64,000 nucleotides of DNA. It comes from Streptomyces collinus (lineage in GTDB: Bacteria; Actinomycetota; Actinomycetes; Streptomycetales; Streptomycetaceae). Under the pieces are notes generated by a model. The model ran no database searches and had not been told where the DNA came from. It saw only the letters and a list, made by a program, of their open reading frames with translations. The stretch is from NCBI RefSeq assembly GCF_031348265.1, contig NZ_CP133771.1:1860001-1924000 (forward strand). Direction: 5' to 3'. The position numbers were made by a program, and so were the translations under genes. This document shows positions 52,439-62,059 of this stretch, piece after piece (position 1 is the stretch's first letter; every line of letters begins with the position of its first letter).

Positions 52439-54241
52439 GTGGCCGGGCGCATCGAAGACTACGCACTCATCGGAGACATGCAGACCGCTGCCCTGGTCTG
52501 CCGGGACGGCACAGTCGACTGGCTGTGCCTGCCCCGCTTCGACTCGCACGCCATCTTCGCCGGCCTGCTGGGCACCGAGGAGCACGGCTTCTGGCGGCTC
52601 GGCCCCGCGTACGCCTCCGACCAGCAGCCCCCCACGGCAGCGCGGCGCAGCTACCGGGGCGACTCGCTGATCCTGGAGTCGGAGTGGGACACCCAGCGGG
52701 GCACGGTCCGGGTGACCGACTTCATGCCGCCGCGTGACGGCGCCCCGCAGCTGATCCGGATCGTGGAGGGCGTCTCGGGCCGCGTGCCGATGCGCTCGGC
52801 GCTCAGGATGCGGTTCTCCTACGGGCGGGTGGTGCCGTGGGTGCACAAGCACGAGGGGCGCACGGTGGCCGTGGCGGGCCCCGACTCCGTGTGGTTCGAC
52901 ACATCCGCGGAGACCTACGGCAAGTCGCTGACGACGTACGCGGACTTCACGGTCGCACCGGGTGACCGGATCGCGTTCACGATCTCCTGGCAGCCCTCGC
53001 ACAAGGAGCCGCCGCCGCTGCCCGAGCCGGAGCAGTCGCTGGAGGCGACGGAGGACTTCTGGCGCGAGTGGGTCGACCACTGTACGTACCACGGCCCGTA
53101 CCGGGAGGCCGTGGTCCGCTCGCTGATCACGCTGAAGGCCCTGACGTACGCCCCGACCGGCGGCATCGTCGCCGCGCCCACCACCTCCCTGCCGGAGGAC
53201 ATCGGCGGCGTCCGCAATTGGGACTACCGCTACACCTGGCTGCGCGACGCGGCGATCACCCTGTCCTCGCTGCTGCGCACCGGCTACCGCGAGGAGGCCC
53301 GCGCCTGGCGCGAGTGGCTGCTGCGGGCGGTGGCCGGCGACCCGGAGAACCTGCAGATCATGTACGGCATCGCCGGCGAGCGCGAGCTCGGCGAGGCGGA
53401 GCTGGACTGGCTGCCCGGATACGAGAACTCCGGCCCGGTCCGGGTCGGCAACGGCGCGGCCCACCAGCTCCAGCTGGACGTGTACGGCGAGGTCACCGAG
53501 GCCCTGCATCTGGCCCACATGACGGGCCTCGCCCGCAACGACTACGCCTCGCTGCTCCAGCTGAAGCTGATCCGCTACCTGGAGGACCACTGGCAGGAGC
53601 CGGACGAGGGCATCTGGGAGGTGCGCGGCCCGCGCCGCCACTTCGTGCACTCCAAGGTGATGGCCTGGGTCGCGGTCGACCGCACGATCAAGCTGATCGA
53701 GTCCGGTGACGCGGACGGCCCGCTGGAGCGCTGGCGGGAGCTGCGCGACGACATCCACCGGGACGTGTGCGAGCGGGGCTACGACAAGGAGCGCAACACC
53801 TTCACCCAGTCGTACGGCTCGAAGGAGCTGGACGCCTCCCTGCTGCTGATCCCGCAGATGGGCTTCCTGCCGCCGGACGACAAGCGGGTCATCGGCACGA
53901 TCGAGGCGATCCAGCGTGAGCTGTCCACGTCTGACGGTTTCATCCTGCGCTACCCGACCACCAGCGGCGACGAGAACGTCGACGGTCTGCCCGGCGACGA
54001 GGGCGCGTTCCTGGCGTGCTCGTTCTGGATGGCCGACGACCTGGCGATGATCGGCCGCGTGGACGAGGCCCGCAAGCTGTTCGAGAAGCTGCTGTCCCTG
54101 CGCAACGACCTCGGTCTGCTGGCCGAGGAGTGGGACCCCCGTCTGCAGCGCCAGGTCGGCAACTTCCCGCAGGCCTTCAGCCATGTGCCGCTCATCGACA
54201 CGGCACTGCGTCTGACGGCTTCGGGCGCGTACGGCGGCTGA
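52439..54241 (+). CDS. glycoside hydrolase family 15 enzyme (trehalase/glucoamylase type)
   Basis: A 600-residue cytosolic hydrolase. GTG 52439 (VAGRIEDYALIGDMQTAALV) has GGAG 6 nt upstream; GTG 52415 and 52322 are in frame but less likely. The N-terminal beta domain contains GTVDWLCLPRFDS; the (alpha/alpha)6 barrel has NWDYRYTWLRDAAITLSSLL, the general-acid Glu near GYENSGPVRVGN, and the general-base Glu in LLAEEWDPRLQRQVGNFPQAFSH. Mycobacterial proteins of this exact type are alpha,alpha-trehalases, so trehalose recycling is the best guess over starch breakdown. Confidence 0.93.
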   Translation: MAGRIEDYALIGDMQTAALVCRDGTVDWLCLPRFDSHAIFAGLLGTEEHGFWRLGPAYASDQQPPTAARRSYRGDSLILESEWDTQRGTVRVTDFMPPRDGAPQLIRIVEGVSGRVPMRSALRMRFSYGRVVPWVHKHEGRTVAVAGPDSVWFDTSAETYGKSLTTYADFTVAPGDRIAFTISWQPSHKEPPPLPEPEQSLEATEDFWREWVDHCTYHGPYREAVVRSLITLKALTYAPTGGIVAAPTTSLPEDIGGVRNWDYRYTWLRDAAITLSSLLRTGYREEARAWREWLLRAVAGDPENLQIMYGIAGERELGEAELDWLPGYENSGPVRVGNGAAHQLQLDVYGEVTEALHLAHMTGLARNDYASLLQLKLIRYLEDHWQEPDEGIWEVRGPRRHFVHSKVMAWVAVDRTIKLIESGDADGPLERWRELRDDIHRDVCERGYDKERNTFTQSYGSKELDASLLLIPQMGFLPPDDKRVIGTIEAIQRELSTSDGFILRYPTTSGDENVDGLPGDEGAFLACSFWMADDLAMIGRVDEARKLFEKLLSLRNDLGLLAEEWDPRLQRQVGNFPQAFSHVPLIDTALRLTASGAYGG

Positions 54242-54286
54242 GCGGGGGCGTCACCCGGGGGTGTCACTCCGGCCCTCCCGTGGGCC

Positions 54287-55243
54287 TCACTGCGGCCTGA
54301 GGGCCGTGAGCGTGCGCTCCCCCGCGGGGTCCGCGGCCGTGGCCGGGACGAGGGCTATCTCGTCCAGTCCGGCCTCGGCGTAGGCGGCGATGCGGGCGCG
54401 GACGGTGTCCGTGTCGCCGACGAGGGCGACCGTGCCGGCGGCCTCGGGCGGCAACGCCCGCAGCAGGGTGTCGGCGTCGGCGCCCTTGGCGGCCAGCTCG
54501 ACGACCTCGGCGAACCCCGCGTCGACGAACATGTCGCTGTAGCCCGGCACCGCGAGGTAGCCGACGACGCTGCGCAGGACCTGCGTGAGCGTCTCCGGCT
54601 CCGGATCGACGGCGGCGGGCAGCCAGGCGGCCAGCCGCGGCGGGGTACGTCCCGCCTTCTCGGCGGCCGCGAGCATCCGGCCGCGCAGCATGCGGACCTG
54701 CTCGGGCGAGACGAGGTCGAGCAGCATCCGGTCGGAGTGCGCGACGGCGGCGGCGACGGCCCGCTCCCCGAACGCGGCGACGGTGACCGTGCCTCCGGGC
54801 GGCGGCAGCCGGCGCGGAAAGCCGCTGCCGGGCACGATCGGCTCGCCCGGCACACTGTCCATCAGCGCCCGTACGGCCGACGCCGACTCCGCCAGGGCCG
54901 CCGCGGGCCGGGTACGCGGCCGGCCGTGCACGCCCTCGACGACCCGCTTGCTGGACGTGCCCAGGGCCACCCCGACGGGCCGGCCGGTGACGGCCGCGGT
55001 GGAGGCGGCACCCCGGACGATGGTGAGCGGATCGCGCACCGACACCGGGACGGGCCCGGCGGTCAGCGCGACCTGCTCGGTGGCGGCGCCGATCGCCGTC
55101 GCCAGGACGAACGAGTCCCACGTGGGTCCCTCGCCGGCCCAGACCTCCCGGTACCCGAGCCGGTCGGCGAGCACCGCGACCCGCAACGGCTCCTCGACCG
55201 GACTGTCGTCCTCCCGCCCTACCGCCACCACGCTCATGTCCAT
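54287..55243 (-). CDS. LLM-class (luciferase-like) F420/flavin oxidoreductase
   Basis: A 318-residue TIM-barrel oxidoreductase of the luciferase-like superfamily. ADRLGYREVWAGEGPTWDSFVLATAIGAATEQVALTAGPVPVSVRDPLTIVRGAAS shows the expected first three strands and helices, and a later SDRMLLDLVSPEQV segment. In actinobacteria most such proteins use coenzyme F420. The substrate is unknown. ATG 55243 and ATG 55237 are both possible starts. Divergent from the PucR gene, and convergent to the GH15 gene with a 45-bp gap. Confidence 0.88.
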   Translation of the reverse strand: MDMSVVAVGREDDSPVEEPLRVAVLADRLGYREVWAGEGPTWDSFVLATAIGAATEQVALTAGPVPVSVRDPLTIVRGAASTAAVTGRPVGVALGTSSKRVVEGVHGRPRTRPAAALAESASAVRALMDSVPGEPIVPGSGFPRRLPPPGGTVTVAAFGERAVAAAVAHSDRMLLDLVSPEQVRMLRGRMLAAAEKAGRTPPRLAAWLPAAVDPEPETLTQVLRSVVGYLAVPGYSDMFVDAGFAEVVELAAKGADADTLLRALPPEAAGTVALVGDTDTVRARIAAYAEAGLDEIALVPATAADPAGERTLTALRPQ

Positions 55244-55358
55244 GACGGCGCCCGTACCCGGTCGGTCACGCGCTAATCCGGGGGGAGATCCGGCGCGGGA
55301 TCCGGGAGGTGATCATTTCGGTGCCCCGCCGGAGATGTCCGCAGGGCTCCCGCGCGGG

Positions 55359-55364
55359 TAGCGT
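55359..55364 (+). promoter_or_regulatory. -10 box of the leaderless pucR-type gene
   Basis: TAGCGT fits TAnnnT and ends 7 nt before ATG 55372, which lacks a ribosome site. Confidence 0.45.
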
Positions 55365-55371
55365 CCGGCAC

Positions 55372-57051
55372 ATGGAGAGCGGGACGGACAGCGGTTACGA
55401 CACCCAGGGCGCCGGGATCACCGTGCAGCGGGCGCTGGAGCTGCCGGGGCTGCGCAGCGGGCTGCCCGAGGTGCTGGCGGGCGCCGAGCGGCTCGGGCGG
55501 ACCGTGCGCTGGGTGCACGCCGGCGAGGTGCCGCACATCGCCTCCCTGCTCAAGGGCGGTGAACTCCTGCTGACCACGGGCTACGGCCTCGGCACCCGGC
55601 CCGCCGAGCAGCGGGCGTTCGTGCGCACCCTGGCCGAGCGCGGCATCGCGGCCCTGGTCGTGGAGCTCGGTCCGCGCTTCACCCGGCTGCCCGCGGCCCT
55701 CGTCGACACGGCACGCTCCGCCGGGCTGCCGCTCGTCCAGCTGCACCGCGAGGTGCCGTTCGTGACGGTCACGGAGGAGGTCCACACCGAGATCGTCAAC
55801 GGCCACTACGCGCTGCTGCAGCGGGCCGAGGAGGTGCACCGGCGGTGCACGCAGGCCCTGCTGAGCGGCGGCGGGGTGCCCCAAGTGCTCGGCATCCTCG
55901 CCGACTTCGCCGCGAACCCGGTGTTCCTGGAGACGGCGGACGGGCAGTTGCTGTACGCGGCCGGGTCCGGGCCCGAGGGTGCGGACCCGCTCCAGGTGTG
56001 GGAGGGGCTGCGCGGCCAGCACAAGGACGAGCCGCCGCTCGCGGGATCGGTGCTCGTGGACGTGCCGGGCGGCGGGCCGGGCAGCGGGGGCGTCCGGGCC
56101 CGGCTCATTCTGCTGCCCGTGCGGACTCCCCTGGCTCCGGTGCACCGGATGGCCGCCGAGCGGGCCGCGGGCATCCTGGCCGTGGTACTGATGCAGGCCC
56201 GCCAGGAGGAGGAACTGGCGGCGCGCGGGCGCGGCGACTTCCTCACCGACCTCGCCGAGGGCCGGGTCACGGCCGAGGACGCCCCGGCGCAGGCCCGCGT
56301 CCTGGGTTTCCGGCCGGGCAACGGCCCGCTGCTGCCGGTGGTCATGCGGCTCGGGGACGCCCTGTCCGCGGACGGGGGCGGTGCCCGCTCCGGCGGAGCC
56401 GAGAGCGGGGGTGGCTGGGCCGTGCTGGCCCGCGCGGTCTCGGAGGAGCTGTCGTCGTTGGGCGTGCCGGTGCTGCTCGGGGTGCGGCCGGTGGAGGGCC
56501 GGGTGCTGGTGCTGCTCGGGCTGCGTGCGGAGTCGGAGCGGGCGGCGGTCGCGGACCGGGTCGCGGCGGCTCTGCGGGCCGGTGTGGGCCGGGCCGGGCT
56601 GCCGCGGCCGGGCGGGCAGCCGCCCGTGATGGTCGTGGGGGCGGCGGGTCCCTGGCCGGCCGCCGCCTCAGGCCTGCGGCACGCGGCCGAGACGGCGACG
56701 GCGGCCCAGGGCCTGCCGGACCGGCCCTGGTACGACGCCCGCCGCCTCGACATCGACCTGTTGCTGTGGCGGCTGCGCGACCACGAGGACCTGGCGGCCT
56801 TTGTGGACCGCGCCCTCGGCCCGCTGCTGGAACACGACCGCCGCTCCCGGCCGCCGCTGCTGCCCACGCTCACGACCTACCTCGCCCACGCGGGACGCAA
56901 GGCGGAGACGGCCCGCGAGCTGCATCTGAACCGGCAGACCCTGTACAACCGCCTGGCCCGCATCGGGGAGTTGCTGGGCACGGACCTCGACGACCCGCAG
57001 ACGGTCCTGGCCCTGAGCCTGGCCCTGCGGGCCCGCAGGCACGTGCAGTGA
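55372..57051 (+). CDS. PucR family transcriptional regulator
   Basis: A 559-residue activator/repressor of the PucR/CdaR type. An N-terminal PucR sensing domain (ITVQRALELPGLRSGLPEVLAGAERLGRTVRWVHAGEV, LLKGGELLLTTGYGL) is followed by a long middle region including a GGDEF-like fold and the C-terminal HTH_30 domain (RELHLNRQTLYNRLARIGELLGTDLDDPQTVLALSLALR). Such proteins respond to purine breakdown products or other small molecules. The adjacent divergent LLM oxidoreductase is the only obvious neighbour target. The gene appears leaderless. The 3' end is 6 bp from the convergent glycosyltransferase gene. Confidence 0.92.
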   Translation: MESGTDSGYDTQGAGITVQRALELPGLRSGLPEVLAGAERLGRTVRWVHAGEVPHIASLLKGGELLLTTGYGLGTRPAEQRAFVRTLAERGIAALVVELGPRFTRLPAALVDTARSAGLPLVQLHREVPFVTVTEEVHTEIVNGHYALLQRAEEVHRRCTQALLSGGGVPQVLGILADFAANPVFLETADGQLLYAAGSGPEGADPLQVWEGLRGQHKDEPPLAGSVLVDVPGGGPGSGGVRARLILLPVRTPLAPVHRMAAERAAGILAVVLMQARQEEELAARGRGDFLTDLAEGRVTAEDAPAQARVLGFRPGNGPLLPVVMRLGDALSADGGGARSGGAESGGGWAVLARAVSEELSSLGVPVLLGVRPVEGRVLVLLGLRAESERAAVADRVAAALRAGVGRAGLPRPGGQPPVMVVGAAGPWPAAASGLRHAAETATAAQGLPDRPWYDARRLDIDLLLWRLRDHEDLAAFVDRALGPLLEHDRRSRPPLLPTLTTYLAHAGRKAETARELHLNRQTLYNRLARIGELLGTDLDDPQTVLALSLALRARRHVQ

Positions 57052-57057
57052 CGGTTT

Positions 57058-58200
57058 CTACGGAAGAGGACGGGGCTGGGTCAACTCGTCGTACACGCTG
57101 AGCACTTGGGCGACCGTCTCGTCCTCGGTCGGCCAGGTGGCGGCCTGCCGGGCGCCTTTGGCCGCCAGCAGGTCCCGCCGTTCCTGGTCCCCGAGCAGCC
57201 GCACGACGGCGTCGGCGAGGGCCTTCGCGTCCCCGTACGGGACGAGTTCGGCCGCGTCGCCGACGAGTTCGGGGATGCCGCCGACCTCGGTCGCGACGAG
57301 TGGCACGCGTGCGTGGAGGGCCTCCTGGGCGAGGACGGAGCGTGCCTCCCAGCGGCTCGGCAGCAGGGCGAGGTCGGCAGCGGCGAGCAGATCGGTGATG
57401 TCGTCGCGCCGCCCGATGAGCCGGACCGGCAGCCCCTCCTCCTCGATCCGCGCCTGGAGTTCACCGCGCAGCGGTCCCTCCCCGGCGATCACGACCAGCG
57501 GCACGGGATCGAGGCGGCGCCAGGCGCGTGCGGCGTCCAGCAGCACGTCGTATCCGCGGTGGCGTTCCAGGGAGCCGACCGCCATCAGCAACGGCCGTCC
57601 GATGGAGCCGAGTTCGGCGCGCACCTTGGGCCGCCGCCGGTCGGGGTCGTCGGGCTCACGGGGCCTGCGGGGACCGGGCAGTGCGACGGCCGCGAGCCGG
57701 GCGTCCCGCGCGCCGGTCCGCCGGGCCCGGTCCACGAGCGCCGAGGTCGTCCCCAGCACCACCGTGGCCGCCTTCACGACCCTTCGCTCCAGCACGCGCA
57801 GCATGTGGGCACGCGCGCCGTCGGCGTGCGCTCGGTCGTGCCACGTCACCACCAGCGGAGTACGCACGCGTCGCCCGCTGAGGGCGAGCACGGTACGGAA
57901 GGAGGCGTGCAGCCCGTGCGCGTGCACCAGATCGGCGTTGGCGCAGGCCGCCCGCAGCGCGGCCACCGACACCGGGTCGCTGCTACGTGGTACGTGCACG
58001 TGGTCGGCCCCGGCACCGCTGAAGTCATAGGCGCGATCGGCCTCATAGGGGGCGCACACGGTGACTTTCACGCCCCGCGCGACGAGCCCCGCAGCCAGCG
58101 TGCGCACATGTGCGCTACTGGCGGCATTGCCTCCGCCCAGCACCTGCACGGTGCGCAGCGGCAACTGGCCATGCGGTGAGTGGCTGCTCACGGGGGTCAC
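57058..58200 (-). CDS. GT4-type glycosyltransferase
   Basis: A 380-residue GT-B fold enzyme. N-terminal lobe: VQVLGGGNAASSAHVRTLAAGLVARGVKVTVCAPY and ADLVHAHGLHASFRTVLALS; C-terminal lobe: PLLMAVGSLERHRGYDVLLDAARAW and the donor-binding SRWEARSVLAQEALHARVPLVATEVGGIPELVGD, the GT4 EX7E motif (E...E around WEARSVLAQE). It would transfer a hexose from a nucleotide sugar to an unknown acceptor. GTG 58200 has GGAG 9 nt upstream. It lies after recN on the same strand but a terminator separates them. Confidence 0.92.
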   Translation of the reverse strand: MTPVSSHSPHGQLPLRTVQVLGGGNAASSAHVRTLAAGLVARGVKVTVCAPYEADRAYDFSGAGADHVHVPRSSDPVSVAALRAACANADLVHAHGLHASFRTVLALSGRRVRTPLVVTWHDRAHADGARAHMLRVLERRVVKAATVVLGTTSALVDRARRTGARDARLAAVALPGPRRPREPDDPDRRRPKVRAELGSIGRPLLMAVGSLERHRGYDVLLDAARAWRRLDPVPLVVIAGEGPLRGELQARIEEEGLPVRLIGRRDDITDLLAAADLALLPSRWEARSVLAQEALHARVPLVATEVGGIPELVGDAAELVPYGDAKALADAVVRLLGDQERRDLLAAKGARQAATWPTEDETVAQVLSVYDELTQPRPLP

Positions 58201-58280
58201 GTGGCCGGGCTCCTGGTTCGGGTCGGGCGGTCACGACGTGGTTTCGCACGCGTACTCCGCCAAGGATGCCAGGACACAAG

Positions 58281-58306
58281 GGGGTTCCGGGAACGCCCGG
58301 AACCCC
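58281..58306 (-). terminator. recN terminator
   Basis: A perfect 11-bp stem GGGGTTCCGGG / CCCGGAACCCC with a 4-nt loop, about 110 nt past the recN stop. The rest of the 219-bp gap holds a second dyad-rich stretch near 58350-58375 (GTGTCACCC...GGGTGAC) and the glycosyltransferase promoter. Confidence 0.8.
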
Positions 58307-58419
58307 TCCGCCGCGGCAGCGGGGGGCGGCAACGGAGGAATGCCCCGGGCCGTGTCACCCACACGAGTGAAATCGGGTGACCCGCCCTGCCTTGCCGCAC
58401 CGCCGCCGGTGCGCCGGCC

Positions 58420-60150
58420 CTAGCCGTCCGCCCGGGCCGCCGCCAGCAGCTCCTCCGCGTGCGCCCGGGCCGTCTCGGAGTCCTCCTGCCCGGCGAGCAT
58501 GCGGGACAGCTCCCGGACCCGGTCCTCGCCTTCGAGGACCTTGACGCCGGAGCGGGTCACCGACCCGTCGTTGGTCTTCTCGACCAGCAGCTGCCGGTCG
58601 GCGAAGGCGGCCACCTGGGGCAGATGCGTCACGACGACGACCTGCGCTGTCTTCGCCAGCCGTGCGAGCCGCCGGCCGATCTCGACCGCCGCCTTGCCGC
58701 CGACACCCGCGTCGACCTCATCGAAGAGATAGGTCGGCACCGGGTCCGTCCCCGCGAACACCACCTCCACGGCCAGCATCACGCGCGACAGTTCACCGCC
58801 CGACGCACCCTTGGCGATCGGCCGCGGCGGCGCCCCCGGGTGCGGGGCGAGCAGCAGCTCGACCTCGTCGGCGCCCGCGGGACCGTAGGCGACCGGACGG
58901 CCGCCGACCTCGACGCCCTCCGGGTCCTCGGTCTGCCGGATGTCGAAGGACACGCGCGCGTGCGGCATGGCGAGGGAGGCCAGCTCGGCTGTCACCGCGG
59001 CGGCGAAGCGCTCGGCGGCCTCCGTCCGGGCGTCCGTCAGCGCCTGCGCCAGCCCGCCCAGTTCGGACCGCAGCGCGTCCCGCTCGGCGGTCAGCTCCCC
59101 GATCCGCTCGTCGTCACCGTCGAGTTCGGTCAGCCGGGCGGCGCTCTGCTCGGCCCAGGCCAGCACGGTGGCGATGTCCTCGCCGTACTTGCGCGTCAGC
59201 CCCGTGAGCGCGGCCCGCCGCTCCTCGACGGCCGCCAGCCGCAGCGGATCGGCGTCCAGATCGTCGGCGTATCCCGCGAGGTCGCCGGCCGCGTCGCGCA
59301 GCAGGATCCCGATCTCACCGATGCGGTCGGCGAGCGCGGCCAGCGCCGGGTCGTGCGACCGTACGGCGTCCAGGGCCCGCTGCGCGCCCGCGACGAGCGT
59401 GCCCGCGTCGACGCCCTCGGGGTCCTCGGGGTTGCCCGCGAGGCCGGCGTGTGCGACCGCGGCGGCGGACGCCAGCGCCTCGGCGTGCCCGAGCCGCTCG
59501 GCCTCCTCGGCCAGCTCCACGTCCTCACCCGCGCGGGGTTCGACGGCCGCGATCTCGTCGAGCCCGAAGCGCAGCAGGTCGGCCTCCTGGGCCCGCTCAC
59601 GGGCCCGGGTGGTGATCTCGTCGAGCTCGGCCGCGACGGCCCGCAGCCGCTTGTACGCCTCGCCGTACTTGGCCAGCGGCCCGGCGACCGCTTCGCCCGC
59701 GTACCGGTCGAGCGCCTGCCGCTGCCGGGACAGCTTGAGCAGCCCCTGCTGGTCGGTCTGCCCGTGCACGGCCACCAGCTCGTCGGCGAGCTCGGCGAGC
59801 ACGCCCACGGGCACGCTGCGCCCGCCCAGGTGCGCCCGAGAGCGCCCCTCGGCGGAAACGGTACGGCTGATCAGCAGGGCCCCGTCGTCGAGCTCGGCCC
59901 CGGCCTCCTCGGCGCGTACGGCGACCGCGGCGTCCCGGGGGACGGTGATCCGCCCCTCCACGACGGCCTTCCCGGCCCCGATCCGCACGAGCGCCGGGTC
60001 GGCCCGCCCGCCCAGCAGCAACCCCAGGCTGGTGACCACCATGGTCTTGCCCGCACCCGTCTCACCGGTGACCGCGGTGAACCCGGGCGACAGCTCGACG
60101 ACAGCATCGTCGATCACGCCCAGCGACCGTATCCGCATCTCCTCCAACAC
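58420..60150 (-). CDS. recN: DNA repair protein RecN
   Basis: A 576-residue SMC-like ATPase of double-strand-break repair. EMRIRSLGVIDDAVVEL opens the head domain; Walker A GETGAGKTM is at about residues 31-39; long coiled-coil arms rich in Ala, Glu and Leu follow; the second half of the head has KGASGGELSRVMLAVEVV (ABC signature), FDEVDAGVGGKAAVEIG (Walker B) and VVVTHLPQVAAFAD. GTG 60150 (MLEEMRI form) is chosen over GTG 60156. It belongs to the tlyA-nadK-recN series, with 184 bp separating it from nadK. Confidence 0.95.
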   Translation of the reverse strand: MLEEMRIRSLGVIDDAVVELSPGFTAVTGETGAGKTMVVTSLGLLLGGRADPALVRIGAGKAVVEGRITVPRDAAVAVRAEEAGAELDDGALLISRTVSAEGRSRAHLGGRSVPVGVLAELADELVAVHGQTDQQGLLKLSRQRQALDRYAGEAVAGPLAKYGEAYKRLRAVAAELDEITTRARERAQEADLLRFGLDEIAAVEPRAGEDVELAEEAERLGHAEALASAAAVAHAGLAGNPEDPEGVDAGTLVAGAQRALDAVRSHDPALAALADRIGEIGILLRDAAGDLAGYADDLDADPLRLAAVEERRAALTGLTRKYGEDIATVLAWAEQSAARLTELDGDDERIGELTAERDALRSELGGLAQALTDARTEAAERFAAAVTAELASLAMPHARVSFDIRQTEDPEGVEVGGRPVAYGPAGADEVELLLAPHPGAPPRPIAKGASGGELSRVMLAVEVVFAGTDPVPTYLFDEVDAGVGGKAAVEIGRRLARLAKTAQVVVVTHLPQVAAFADRQLLVEKTNDGSVTRSGVKVLEGEDRVRELSRMLAGQEDSETARAHAEELLAAARADG

Positions 60151-60233
60151 GGACACGACCTTACGAGGTCGGGGCGGCGAATTGCGACCGGCCCACTCTT
60201 GTCACCCACGAGTGTGGCTGCGCCCTCTTCTTG

Positions 60234-60290
60234 GGGGCGCGGGGCTGTATCAATCTGCGGCTCGCCGCGTGGGCACGAACAACCACAATC
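60234..60290 (-). repeat. intergenic repeat, copy B
   Basis: Matches 49428-49485: GGGGCGCGGG, a short variable part, ATCTGCGGCTC, GCCGCG and GGGCxCGA. It lies about 45 nt past the nadK stop, the same distance and orientation relative to the gene as copy A has to its own, suggesting a role in the 3' end or preferred insertion there. Confidence 0.7.
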
Positions 60291-60334
60291 CACCCGCAGC
60301 CGACGACGAAAGCGGAACCACCCCCCACAAGCCG

Positions 60335-61240
60335 CTAGTGAGGAGCCCCCCGCCACCCGGAAACAGGCAGCGCGAACTTCGCCACCAAACGGTCCGTAAA
60401 GGACGCGTGGTGCAGCCGCGCCAGCCGCACCGGCACAGCACCCCGCCGGACCTCCACCCGCGCCCCGGGCGGCAACTCGACCGTCCGCCGCCCGTCACAC
60501 CACAGCACACCCGGCGGAATGTGGGGCAGAACCTCCACAGCCAACACAGAATCCGGCGATGTCACGAGCGGCTTCGCGAACAGCGCGTGCGCGGAGATCG
60601 GCACCATCAGCAGCGCCTCGACCTCCGGCCACACCACCGGCCCTCCCGCGGAGAACGCGTACGCCGTCGACCCCGTGGGCGTCGCACACACGATCCCGTC
60701 GCAGCCGAACCCCGTCACCGGCCGCCCGTCGATCTCCAGGACGATCTCCAGCATCCGCTCGGCGGACACCTTCTGCACGGCCGCCTCGTTCAGCGCCCAG
60801 TCCGTGTGCACGATGTCCCCGTTGCGGTGCACGACGACGTCGACGGTCATCCGCTCCTCGACCTCGTACGCCTTGGTGACCACCCGGTCGACGACCTTGT
60901 CGAGGTCGTCCCGCTCGGCCTCCGCGAGGAACCCGACGCGCCCGAGGTTGACGCCGAGCATCGGCACACCCGACGCCCGCGCGAACTCGGCACCGCGCAG
61001 CAGCGTGCCGTCACCGCCCAGCACGATGAGCAGCTCACAGCCGTCGAGGCACTGCGGAGTGGCCTCCTTGACCAGCTCCACCTCGGCCGGCAGGGGCAGG
61101 TCGCGCGCCTCGGCCTCCAGGACGCGCACGCCCAGACCGGAGCGCAGCAGCCCCTTCACGACGAGCTCGGCACTGCGCACGGCCGCGGGCCGGCCCGTGT
61201 GGGCGAGCAGGAAAACAGTACGAGCTCGGTTCTCGGTCAA
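60335..61240 (-). CDS. nadK: NAD kinase
   Basis: A 301-residue kinase making NADP. GGDGT (in LLIVLGGDGTLLRGAEF) is the phosphate-transfer motif; NLGRVGFLAEAE, LNEAAVQKVSAERMLEIVLEIDG and TPTGSTAYAFSAGGPVVWP follow in family order. The start is TTG at 61240, overlapping the tlyA stop by 4 nt (TTGA); this fixes the start even though TTG is rare. Coupled to tlyA. Confidence 0.96.
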   Translation of the reverse strand: MTENRARTVFLLAHTGRPAAVRSAELVVKGLLRSGLGVRVLEAEARDLPLPAEVELVKEATPQCLDGCELLIVLGGDGTLLRGAEFARASGVPMLGVNLGRVGFLAEAERDDLDKVVDRVVTKAYEVEERMTVDVVVHRNGDIVHTDWALNEAAVQKVSAERMLEIVLEIDGRPVTGFGCDGIVCATPTGSTAYAFSAGGPVVWPEVEALLMVPISAHALFAKPLVTSPDSVLAVEVLPHIPPGVLWCDGRRTVELPPGARVEVRRGAVPVRLARLHHASFTDRLVAKFALPVSGWRGAPH

Positions 61241-62052
61241 CGCGGCCCCTCCGCCACTGCACGGTCTGCCTCGGCCGGGTCCAGTTCCGGTGCCCCGGAC
61301 CGCAGCCACAGAAAGTATTCGACATTCCCCGACGGCCCGGGCAGCGGACTGGCCGTCACGCCCTTCACCCCGAGCCCCAGCCCCCAGGCCTTCTCGGCCA
61401 CCCCCCGTACCGCCTCGGCCCGCAGCTGGGTGCTGCGCACCACTCCCCCGCTGCCGAGGCGTTCCTTGCCCACCTCGAACTGCGGCTTGACCATCATCAC
61501 CAGGTCGGCGTCCGGTTTCACGCACCGCACCAAGGCGGGCAGGACCAGCCCGAGCGGGATGAAGGACAAATCCCCCACGACAAGATCCACTGGCTCCCCA
61601 TCGATCGCTTCAAGCGTCAACTCGCGTACGTTCGTACGGTCCTTGACGGTGACGCGTTCATCCTTCTGGAGGGACCACGCGAGTTGTCCGTATCCGACGT
61701 CTACGGCGACGACGTGCGCGGCGCCCGCCCGCAGCAGGACGTCGGTGAAACCGCCGGTGGAGGCGCCCGCGTCGAGCGCCCTGCGCCCCTCCACGGCCAG
61801 CCCCCGCGGACCGAACACCGAGAGCGCCCCGGCCAGCTTGTGGCCGCCGCGCGAGACGTAGTCGGGGTCGTCGTCGTCCTGGGCCACCACGATCGCGGCC
61901 GCGGTCTCCACCTGCGTGGCGGGTTTGGCCGCGACGGTCTTGCCGACGGAGACCCGCCCCGCGGCGATCAGCTGCGCGGCGTGCTCGCGCGAGCGCGCGA
62001 GCTTCCGGCGGACCAGCTCCGCGTCCAGACGGCGTCGTGCGACTCCTGCCAC
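61237..62052 (-). CDS. tlyA: TlyA family rRNA 2'-O-methyltransferase
   Basis: A 271-residue protein with an N-terminal S4 RNA-binding domain (RRLDAELVRRKLARSREHAAQLIAAGRVSVG) and an FtsJ-like methyltransferase domain: SRGGHKLAGAL, LDAGASTGGFTDVLLRAGA (SAM loop), VDVGYGQLAWSL and PQFEVGKERLGSGGVVR. TlyA methylates 16S C1409 and 23S C1920, which gives capreomycin sensitivity. GTG 62052 has AGGAG 11 nt upstream. It heads the tlyA-nadK pair. Confidence 0.94.
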   Translation of the reverse strand: MAGVARRRLDAELVRRKLARSREHAAQLIAAGRVSVGKTVAAKPATQVETAAAIVVAQDDDDPDYVSRGGHKLAGALSVFGPRGLAVEGRRALDAGASTGGFTDVLLRAGAAHVVAVDVGYGQLAWSLQKDERVTVKDRTNVRELTLEAIDGEPVDLVVGDLSFIPLGLVLPALVRCVKPDADLVMMVKPQFEVGKERLGSGGVVRSTQLRAEAVRGVAEKAWGLGLGVKGVTASPLPGPSGNVEYFLWLRSGAPELDPAEADRAVAEGPR

Positions 62053-62059
62053 GTTCGGT